The notes beneath the pieces are model-generated. The model saw only the letters and a program-made list of their open reading frames with translations. It ran no database searches and had not been told where the DNA came from. A stretch of DNA of 64,000 nucleotides from Mayamaea pseudoterrestris (Eukaryota > Bacillariophyta > Bacillariophyceae > Sellaphorales > Sellaphoraceae). Shown here in pieces: positions 55,901 through 64,000 of this stretch. Location of the stretch: positions 248,001 to 312,000 of the forward strand of contig BROI01000028.1 in the NCBI GenBank assembly GCA_027923505.1, given 5' to 3'. A program made the position numbers and the translations under genes. Each line of letters opens with the position of its first letter. Positions within the stretch are counted from its first letter, which is position 1.

Positions 55901-56667
55901 AATAGAAAAGAGCCATGTAGATTGTCATAGTCATTAACATGTAGCATGGCATTGGATGATCGAGTGGGTGACTTTGTCGTGACAGATTGCAGCTGATGCC
56001 GCAAAAAGTAGCTGTCAACGTCAGTCACCTCGCTTGCATCGCGGTGTGGAGGATTCGGCATGGGCGGAAGCTTTCGGTCGTCAGCATTTCCAGCAGCAGC
56101 ATCATTATTTCCAGTACTCGTCGATGGAGGCAAGAGTCGTTGACTATAGGTTCCCGTCGAATTGAAGTCGACACTTGACGACAAGGTCGGCGGAACAAAA
56201 TGAAACTGAATCAAATTCCTCACTCGACCAGGCATTGCCGGACTATCCCAGCTGCTCAAACTCGTATTTCCGGGACTCGAAGGCGCAGAATGACGCGGCG
56301 ATCGATGGCGACGCATTTGTCGGTTTTGCTGACGCTGCTGCTGCTGTTGTTGCTCATCCTCGTCGCTCGACTGATGCCTTCCAAACAGTCGCGCTCGATG
56401 GGGTGCACGAATCACTTGACCGCTGGAAGCATCGCGGTCGTCTTCACTATAGGAAGGCTCACTCATAAAGAATCGATTACTGTCCTCGTCAATGACTGAA
56501 TGCGTTGGTGTATGGAGGCGATAAGATGATAGGTGCGGATGTTGCGCCGGACTGTCAATGGTATTGAGCTGCTCCGGTTCGCCGGCGGTTGCTCGATTCG
56601 CTTCCTCCTCGTCATCATCCTTGCTGCTCGAGGGAGCATCGGCGGCCGCAGCCCCATCCTCGCTCAT
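52922..56667 (-). CDS. Two-pore-domain potassium channel (TPK-like) with very long N-terminus
   Basis: Two exons, 56667-53648 and 53579-52922, joined across a 68-nt intron that splits the second selectivity filter. The product has 1,225 residues. The start is the first true ATG (MSEDGAAAADAPSSS). The first 590 residues are disordered and rich in Ser, Gln and Asp. Then come CPRC (about 598), TM1 (YLALYFSIYVIASLFIFGL), pore 1 TLTTAGLGDFVP (about 660), TM2, and CPNC (about 717). A 240-residue linker leads to TM3, pore 2 TTVGYGDIVP and TM4 (ATVYILVAGTILL). The C-terminus has one degenerate EF-hand-like loop (LDVNNEGVLNSKS). Two pores per chain imply a dimeric K+ channel, as in plant vacuolar TPKs. 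The membrane it occupies is unknown. Confidence 0.88.
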
Positions 56668-57104
56668 GATAAGCAACGATATAGCCGTGAGCTAGATTCC
56701 AATTGATCAAGCTGAAAGGTGAGAATACTATAGCATGGGGGATGGGCCACGATTGGCAAACATGATGCGGTCGCGTGGTGGTCGTCACAGATTTTGGCGC
56801 ACCGAAGAGTTCTGAGCAAGCGGTACTGAAAAGACAGATTGACAGATTTACAGCTTGAAAACGATTGACTTTCGGTACACAAAGCTTTATAGTCGTGCGA
56901 TGACGTGGCATCGGAATTCGAAACATCTGGCTCGAAAGTTCTTCGCGTCCATGGACGAAGCGAGAAGTCACCGTCGTCCAACGTCGAACCTCTCACTTTG
57001 ACGACATCCTACATCAGAACACTTCCGAGAGCGACACCAAATCAATCGACAAAAGTCTGCTCGCAGAGCCAAGTTCACAGCTTCATATAGGATCAAGAAG
57101 AAGT
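56668..57104. other. Divergent promoter region, K+ channel / unknown plastid protein
   Basis: This 437-bp head-to-head spacer has an AGCGGTACTG motif near 56819. No other feature is recognised. Confidence 0.5.
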
Positions 57105-58622
57105 ATGTATCTGCTCGTCGTCATTCTCATTTCATTTGCCTCGAGCCAAGGCGTGACTGCCTTCTTCAGCCTTCCTCCTTCCTTGGCGTTAGACACCACG
57201 ACTCGCGCTATTGCCAGTCGCCGATGCGCCTTTTTCAATGCAGGTGAATATGAACAATATGACGATGACAATATGGAGCGACATGGACACCACCATAGCG
57301 ATGCTCTTGCTCACAATTTGAGACGCACCGACCCACTCATATTTTTGACTCAACGAGCGATTCAGTCATTCATGGTTCTTTTGGCATCGACGCGCGATCC
57401 TCATACGAGCAAATGGATTGAGGTGAGTGTCATTGTTTGAGAAGAATAGTATGTGAGTAGACAGAGACAAGTATAAAAAGCGACAACTTGATTACTTTGG
57501 TTTGAAGCTCCTTGGTCAAAACTTTTGACACCACCCACATCACTGCTACCGGTAGCCCAATCATGAAATTACTCACACTGAATCATCACATTAGGACAAC
57601 TACAATTGCCAAGGTATCGAGCAGTATCACGGAACGGGAGCATTCAATTTGACCCTTTGGCCATCCTGGGAGTCCTTGTTGACTGACATGCTTCAGAAAC
57701 CCGAAGATGTTGTTGTAGTGAGCGCCAAGCGACGGGGACGAGGCCATGGAGGATGGAGCAAGAACAATCCCTATCTAGAAGAGGTAAGAACTGAATTTGT
57801 TTGCTGCGATTTTGTGCGTTCTCTCGTGTAAGCTTACTAAACATTCCTTGTGTCACTCTATTTTAGCGCTGGGTTGAATTCAACATTGACATCAACCCAC
57901 CATCGATTGTGACACGTATACTGTCTGTTCGAGAGCAGATTGGGAAGGAGTGGCTGCATGATTTGGACACCATGGTAGTTGCCAACGAGCAGATTTTGAC
58001 CAGTTACAAGGAGAAGAGTACAAGCGCTCGGTCCGACGAGTGCTTGGACGAGGACGCGGAATCTCCCTCCGAAGATTGCCTTGCTACAGAGACAAAGGCG
58101 ACCAAGAGCAGTGCCTATGACCGTACTTCTATGCTACTTATGGACAATACCATTGAATTCGAGTCACTCAACTCATCGCCCCAGCGTAAAGGCAATTTCG
58201 ACCTCTTGATACTGCTCGCAACACAGGAAAGCATTCACAGAGTGTTGCGCGAGTATCGCGACGCTGGACTGAGCCGCCAAGTGTCGTTCGAGTGGCTTCG
58301 AACTTTTTACATTGACCGGGTGGCAACGTTCTTTGACGGCAGCCAAGAGTATGGCCGAGCCGATGACTTTTTGGAAGAACTGTTGCTGACGCCACCATCC
58401 ATGAAGACTGTCAGCAACAAGGTGGAACTTGTTGATCCATTTCGTATCGCCGAGGATGTCATTCGGACACGGTCCATGGTTGGAATGGAGTGGAAGGAAA
58501 AGATGAAGGATGTTTCCGCAGCGCACTTGGAACTGCGTCGTTTATTGTTGCTGCGGCACATGGAGAATGCGGCAACACCATCCCCGTTTGCACAAGCGGC
58601 CGGAAGCGAAGGTTTTGAGTAA
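57105..58622 (+). CDS. Plastid-targeted protein of unknown family (paralogue of the gene at 10376)
   Basis: Three exons (57105-57422, 57595-57783, 57867-58622), all phase 0, encode 420 residues. The N-terminus is a signal peptide (MYLLVVILISFASS) ending in GVTAFFSLPP, again a Phe-type plastid-import site. The mature part aligns with the intronless gene at 10376: FLTQRAIQSFMVLLASTRDP against FLNQCTIQSFMFLLKSLRDP, then WPSWESLLTDML, INPP, SVREQIGKEW, RKGNFDLLILLATQESIHRVL, YGRADDFLEELLLTPP and VGMEWKEKMKDV. This copy has extra acidic insertions and an RRGRGHGG patch. Function unknown; no cofactor or catalytic motif is apparent. It is head to head with the K+ channel gene. Confidence 0.82.
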
Positions 58623-59178
58623 TTCCTTGGTGGAGTCGTACATAGCATGCAGGAGCTGGATGTGCAATGATGTTCGCCCAATTGTTCTCGCCGAGGCGTA
58701 CACTTTCACCGTCGACTGTAGTATTGACTCGATTGTGAGTTACCGCTCGAGATCAAAAGAGCATTAAAGTACATATTTTGCGTATGATTCTTAATAACAT
58801 TTGTAACATTTGAGCAAGATGGGTACAATGAGTCGCCTTTTTCGAAAAGAAGTGGGTTATGATGATGGCTTGCACATAATAGCGCATGTCGCATAGCGTC
58901 TCGTGAGCGAGACGATTCGGAAGCCTCGAGACGACTCGTCGCCTTGACTGCCATGGACAAAGCATCAACAACGATCAAGTCTTCTTGTCTTGCTGCCTTG
59001 GTACGCGTCTTATATGTTTGTTTAATGTGTTTTGTGAATGTATTCTGCTACAACTTGCTAATGATGATGCACATCTCACGTTCCCTCGGCTTTCCACCTC
59101 TCGCCCTCTCGCTGCTCGGTGCACAGCTCGACTTCTTTTATACTACTTACTTTCTCTAGATAGATCCAATTAGCAAAT
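58623..59178. other. Intergenic region, no gene seen
   Basis: About 556 bp between two rightward genes. I see no supported ORF, repeat or RNA gene; it should include the CHMP5 promoter (pyrimidine-rich near 59090-59160). Confidence 0.5.
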
Positions 59179-59913
59179 ATGAATCGTGTATTCGGAAAGA
59201 AGAAAGCCACGGGTCCCGCACCATCGCTCGAGGACGCCTCAACTGGTATAAACGCGCGCATTGATGGAATGGATTCCAAGATTGAAGGACTCGACAAGGA
59301 GCTGCGTGACTTTAAAAACAAAATTAAAACTTGCAAGACTCCAGCAGCCAAGAAGCAATTGCAGAAGCGAGCTTTGGAGACTTTGAAGCGCAAGCGTATG
59401 TACGAAAAGCAGCGCGACATGGCTAGTGCTCAAGCCTTTAACATTGATCAGACGGCTTTTAGTTTGGAATCTTCCAAAGCTACGGTTTCGACAGTCGCCG
59501 CCATGAAGGCTGCTAACAAGGAGCTAAAGAATGTGATTCGAAAGGATTTGGATATTGACGATGTAGATGGACTTGCAGATGAAATGGCGGAGCTTATGGA
59601 TGATTGTAAGTATTCTTCTCGCGGAAATCAATTTGCTTCTTTTTCATACGCGAGTTCTGACTGTCCTCTTTTTCTCTGTTCTCCAGTCAACGAAATCAAC
59701 GAGGCTCTTGGACAGAATTTTGCCACTCCGGATGATATTGACGAGGCGGACCTGGATGCTGAGCTCGATATGCTTGGAGATGAGCTGGAGGATCTTGTTG
59801 GCGAGGAGTCCGTTCCTTCGTACCTCATGCCGGCGATGCCGAGTGTAACTCCAGGTCAGAAGGAAGAAGACGAGTATGGGCTGCCATCAGCGCCTATCGG
59901 AACGAAGAGTTAG
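59179..59913 (+). CDS. ESCRT-III subunit CHMP5/Vps60
   Basis: Two exons, 59179-59605 and 59687-59913, encode 217 residues, close to the 219 of human CHMP5. The N-terminus MNRVFGKKKATGPAPSLEDA is typical of the CHMP5 group. A basic helical hairpin follows (LDKELRDFKNKIKTCKTPAA, QLQKRALETLKRKRMYEKQR) and then the acidic C-terminal half (DLDIDDVDGLADEMAELMDD, LDAELDMLGDELEDL). CHMP5/Vps60 binds LIP5/Vta1 and modulates the Vps4 ATPase during endosomal sorting and membrane scission. The splice junction completes a Phe codon in DDFNEINEALGQ. Confidence 0.93.
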   Translation: MNRVFGKKKATGPAPSLEDASTGINARIDGMDSKIEGLDKELRDFKNKIKTCKTPAAKKQLQKRALETLKRKRMYEKQRDMASAQAFNIDQTAFSLESSKATVSTVAAMKAANKELKNVIRKDLDIDDVDGLADEMAELMDDCKYSSRGNQFASFSYASSDCPLFLCSPVNEINEALGQNFATPDDIDEADLDAELDMLGDELEDLVGEESVPSYLMPAMPSVTPGQKEEDEYGLPSAPIGTKS

Positions 59914-59967
59914 CGGCTTTATCTATTGTTATGACACTAGTTTGTAATCAGGATAAGAAATTCTTAT

Positions 59968-62902
59968 TTAAGCGACCATCATTCGAGAAATAAGTCGCTG
60001 CCGCTGATCGTAGACGTAGCCAGCCTCTCTAAACGTGTCAGTCTTGAGAAATTCAGCCACATTGTAGATGCGTTTCTCTCTTGCTTTGCCTTCCAATTCG
60101 TCCAATGGCACGTCCAGACGTTCCATAGAATCTTCAGGTCGGTTCCGCTGTCGTAGACGAATGATTTGATACATTTGTTCCTTTCGGAACATGTCCTGAA
60201 GCAAGTGCAATAGCAAGTGAGCACGGTCTTCTCCGCTGGTGATAAATTTGGCAAATGATCGACGTAAGGATCGACGGACACTAAACTTTTGAGCGTCGAT
60301 AAAGCTGCCAAGCATCATGCGGATGGCGGCGTCAACATCATCGTCGCGTATGTAGTCCCGTAAGTGCATTTTGGCATGCGCTTCAGACATGCGCATGATT
60401 GATTCAATATGTCGAACGGCAATCGGAACACCACCAGAAGCTGCAGACTCGCGTCGGAGAGCCACGTAGAGGGAGGCGACTTTCTCTTGATCGAAAGTGT
60501 TGCCTTGCAAGTTAGGCTTCACGTTGGCTCGTGCGTACTGGATGTACTTGCGAAGAAGATCCTGCGACACGAGATCTGGACGATCAACCGCCGCATCTAC
60601 CTGCCGGGGCTGAACTTCGCCATGCACTGTAGGTACACTGCGCATATGACTGCTGGTGACAAACTTGGCGAGGCGCTCGTCAGCTACTGGATCGACAACA
60701 TCCTGAAGGACGCAGAGAATGTCAAACCGCTGCAGAATTGGATCAGTAAGCTCGACATTGTCAGACAAGGTGTTGGAGCTGTCGTATCGCCCTCCGATTG
60801 GGTTGGCAGCTGCGATGACTGAACATCGCGCTTGTAGCGAAGTCACAATCCCCGCCTTTGATACGGAAATGCTCTGCTGCTCCATTGCTTCGTGGATGGA
60901 GGTTCGATCCTGTTCATTCATCTTGTCAAACTCGTCAATCAGACAAACGCCTTTATCAGCAAGAACGAGAGCACCGCCTTCTAGCGTCCACTCCTTGGTC
61001 ACCGGATCTTTGTGCACGCTTGCCGTCAGGCCAACGGCACTTGCTCCTTTTCCAGTGGAGTATACGGCTCTTGGTGCAGTATTCTCGGCATATTTTAAGA
61101 GCTGACTCTTACTAGTTCCCGGATCACCAAGCAAAAGAACATTAATGTCTCCACGAATGCGATGCTTATCGTTCACATTCTTGGGAACGCCACCAAACAG
61201 ACTCATGGCCAAAGCCATCTTGCAAAAGTCATGTCCGAAAATACTGGGCGCAATACTCTTGGCAATGCGCTGTCCAATGTTCGGGTCTCGCGAAAGCTCC
61301 AATATTTGGCGGATGTCACTTTCGGATAGGTTGGAGGCACTTGATGCATCCTCCTTTCGAGTGACATGGTTGGCGCTGATGAATGTGCTAAAAACCGGAA
61401 ACCCGCTTTTGATCGTAAGGCTTCCGTCGAAAGTATTCTCGTAAACACCCGTGACTTCCACTTCCTCTCCTGGTCGAGCAACGTCAATCAAATCGTCCGC
61501 CATGAGGACTTCCTTGGTACGAGGAACGCGACCTGGTGGCACCGACCCTGGCGTTTCCTGAAGGTTAACGCGTTGTACATTACGATAGATAGACAAAGTT
61601 GGATGCAATCGGAAATGCGAAGACTCACACTGCTCGCTTGGGCAGCTATCAGGCATGTAAGCTTGCGCAACGTTGGATCCCAAACCTTCGACGCGGAACG
61701 GACCTTGCGAGCGCTTGCAGCTCATGCATTGGTAGTAAGCTAGCTGGAGCTGTGGAAACACGCTCGACCGACGCGTAATGACGCCATGTACCTTGACTAA
61801 GTTGTCCAAATGAGATCGGCGCAAGTCGCGGAGCGAATCAAGAATGGGAACTTCGCTGATGCGAACGTGAATTTCTGACTTGATGGCATTGTACGACGGA
61901 AACAGCATGAGAGTGTGCCTCGTAGCCGCTTCGTTCAAGACCAGCAGCATGTCTTTGGGAGCATCGGCCAACCAATAAGCTAGAACCGGTTCCGAGTCCA
62001 TGAGATGCAAGTAAGAGACTTGAAGTGTAGAGTAATTGGACGCGCACATGGCGCGAATTTTTTGCTCGTAGATGCCATTGCCTCGACGACGGCGATTATT
62101 TCCATCGTCGCTTGGGCCAGTGTAGTGACGAACAAACGCCCGAAAGCGGCGCTGAATTTCCCGACGGGTTCGGTCTTGCGCAATCCATTCGCGCAGAGGA
62201 ACATCAAACGCTTCCAGGTTGACTTGGTCATCGCCGTCCAAGTCTTCCTCATCCGTCTCGTCATCTCCTTCCTCCTCCTCTTCTCCTCGCCCAAACATGC
62301 CTCGACGAGCTTGTCTCGCTTCGTCATCCTCCTCCGTCTCCATTGCATCAAGCATGCCATAGAATCCAGTGTTTCGTCCATCCTTGGTGCGCCTTGAAAT
62401 TTCTCGTTCGGCCGCTGCTCGCTCCTCGGCCGTCATGTTCCCATAGTCGCGGTCGTCAATGTCTTCCGTACCATAATTATCCAAGGCTTCAATGCGCTGG
62501 TAGTCGCGGTCGGCATTCTCCAACAAGTCTTCGCCTTCTCCTTCTTCCTCTTCGTCGTCAAGCTGGTCATCAAAGTCTTGATCTTCGGGTGCTTCCTCGG
62601 CTTCTGGAGCAGGGTCTGTTTCAACGTTATATAGTTAGACGTGCCAACAGTAAGATAGCGTTCAAGCTCATGAAATAGATAAACTTACCATCAACTTCCT
62701 TGTACTCTTCATCTTCGCCTCCAAACCGCAACTCTCTCGCTTCCTCTTGAACCTGGCGCTGACGACGACGCTTGTTCGCTAGCCTGCCGAGACGCGCGGC
62801 TCGGACCGATGCCTGCGACGGCCCATTTTCCTCGTTATCATCCGAATCCTGCAAGTCGTCATCTTCGTCCTCTGGACGAGGTCGGCGCGGAGGTTCCGCC
62901 AT
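59968..62902 (-). CDS. MCM2: DNA replication licensing helicase subunit MCM2
   Basis: Two exons, 62902-62689 and 62615-59968, encode 953 residues. The N-terminal 200 residues are highly acidic, as expected for the MCM2 histone-binding tail. A zinc finger (QCMSCKRSQG with DSCPSEQC) lies near residue 370. The AAA+ core has Walker A GDPGTSKSQ (about 567), Walker B LIDEFDKM, sensor 1 AAANPIGGRYD and the arginine finger region PILQRFDIL. The MCM2-specific blocks EPVLAYWLADAPKDML and YNAIKSEIHVRI are present. MCM2-7 is loaded at origins and unwinds DNA in S phase. The ends of MCM2 and CHMP5 converge with only 54 bp between stop codons. The 5' side is divergent from the peroxidase gene. Confidence 0.96.
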
Positions 62903-63224
62903 GGTTGAATGGTGTCCTGTAGGAACGCTTGGTCAATGGTTGTGGATCCGTGCTGGCGCGGCGTGCGCGCGTTTTGCGCCAATGCCATGAAAGTCACACA
63001 CGATTCACAAAAATACTCCGTCAGCGGTGCGACAAAGGACCGTACGTCAGCGACAGCAGGCGCGGTTAAAACGACGCGCCGTATTGGATGCTCGATGATG
63101 GCCCCTTTGCAACTGGATTGTTCCATGCGCCAATTGACGATGCAGTAGTAGATTACTAGTAAAAGCACCATCAATACATTCATTATTTACTATTCAGCTG
63201 CAAACCAACAAGCCAACAAGAGTC
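62903..63224. other. Divergent promoter region, MCM2 / ascorbate peroxidase
   Basis: A 322-bp head-to-head spacer with GC-rich GCGGCGTGCGCGCG sequence near 62956-62970. No other feature is recognised. Confidence 0.5.
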
Positions 63225-64000
63225 ATGATATTCCTAGCTCTTGTCGTTGCTGCAACCTTGTCCGTATCGGTTGCATTTGCTCCGATCCGACCGGCATCAC
63301 TGCGAATCGTGGCAACAGCTCCGTCGTCGTCAACGACATCCTTGCATGTCACTAAGGAGGAATTGCTCGAAGCGCGGGAAAAAATTGATGGCATCATCAA
63401 CAATGTCAATGCTGGCCCAATCTTTGTAAGGCTAGCTTGGCATGACTCTGGAACATTCGACGTGAATGTCAAGGAAGATTGGCCAGCGGCGGGCGGTAAG
63501 TATTAAGTATCATTGATGCAATACACGTTACACGTGAGAGGGAGACACCGACAACGAAGAGGAGCATTAAGATTTGGCTTTGCTTGTATGACTTTGTTCT
63601 CATATGAATGTCGCCTATCATTGCAGGAGCAACTGCTTCGATCCGATTCGCCCCCGAGATCCAGCATGGCGCCAATAAAGGCCTGTCGAACGCCGTCAAA
63701 CTGCTCGAGCCAGTCAAGAAGGCTTGCCCAAACGTGAGCTATACAGACATTTATCAAATGGCGAGTACCCGAGCCGTTACTTTGGCTGGTGGACCAGTCA
63801 TGGACATGAAGTATGGTCGCGTCGACGCTGCAGATCCGGCCGACTGCAGCCCCGAGGGAAATTTGCCGGATGGCAGTCCAGGCCCTAATGGCAAGTACGG
63901 AGGTGCTGGTGGGACGGCTTCGACCGAAGCATCAACTCCGAATGAGCATTTGCGCAAAGTGTTTTACCGCATGGGACTTAACGATGAGCAAATTGTTGCC
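63225..64000 (+). CDS. Plastid ascorbate peroxidase, 5' part (runs off the window)
   Basis: Exon 1 is 63225-63495 and exon 2 starts at 63627 and is still open at the window end, giving 215 residues so far. The N-terminus MIFLALVVAATLSVSVAFAP is a signal peptide with the classical AFAP plastid motif. The class I peroxidase distal site VRLAWHDSGTF holds the catalytic Arg, Trp and His. GGATASIRFAPEIQHGAN, LLEPVKKACPNVSYTDIYQMAS and GGPVMDMKYGRVDA follow, as in ascorbate peroxidases. The proximal heme His region lies beyond the window. The enzyme reduces hydrogen peroxide with ascorbate in the plastid. Confidence 0.93.

Noticed and set aside
1-64000. tRNA, rRNA or other RNA genes
   Set aside because: I found no cloverleaf-type A/B box pairs or rRNA-like sequence in the unique intergenic regions by eye; a covariance search could still find one.

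Overview
This window is nuclear DNA from a eukaryote with short GT-AG introns (about 68 to 144 nt in most genes) and tightly packed genes on both strands. Several predicted products begin with a signal peptide followed by a phenylalanine-containing cleavage site (AFAP in the ascorbate peroxidase, HSFAP, HGFVSP, TAFFS). This is the bipartite plastid presequence of algae with a secondary red plastid. I therefore infer a photosynthetic stramenopile, such as a diatom or a relative; the sequence alone does not give the genus.

Left arm (1-26.3 kb), in order: a HIG1/Rcf2-like mitochondrial protein; a kynurenine/glutamine-type aminotransferase; a small acidic unknown protein; a plastid DUF819-type membrane protein; a multi-membrane-span class 3 lipase; a GDSL esterase; a plastid-targeted protein of unknown family; ribosomal protein eL30; a GYF-domain translational regulator; a secretory cyclophilin with a 15-nt microexon; a protein kinase; an NnrU/Z-ISO-like membrane protein; a VTT/TVP38 membrane protein; the divergent ribosomal pair eL14/uL2; and a HisI-HisE histidine biosynthesis enzyme.

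Centre (26.36-49.34 kb): about 23 kb of satellite DNA with no convincing gene. Family R1 has a monomer of about 169 bp and family R2 a unit of 352 bp. R2 (about 29 units, many apparently identical) lies inside R1. Each R2 unit is an old dimer of two diverged halves of about 176 bp. The R1 monomer carries a 21-bp dyad (10-bp arms around one base) and two smaller inverted repeats. One edge copy keeps the dyad through a paired change in both arms. The right R1 block contains a 5,611-bp segment present twice in tandem, apparently without differences. Such monomer lengths and nested higher-order structure resemble centromeric or heterochromatic satellites, but nothing here proves that role, and an assembly artefact is possible for the 5.6-kb duplication.

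Right arm (49.5-64 kb): tRNA adenosine deaminase ADAT2 with a large insertion; ribosome-biogenesis factor UTP25; a two-pore-domain potassium channel with a very long N-terminus; a second member of the unknown plastid family seen at 10.4 kb; ESCRT-III CHMP5/Vps60; replicative helicase subunit MCM2; and the 5' part of a plastid ascorbate peroxidase cut by the window end.

The genes are a normal eukaryotic mixture and not one pathway. Many are paired head to head over 250-540 bp, so shared promoters are likely. The least ordinary parts are the satellite block, the two unknown plastid paralogues, and some gene-structure details (18-nt first exons in two ribosomal genes, the cyclophilin microexon, and cysteine pairs flanking the first pore of the channel).
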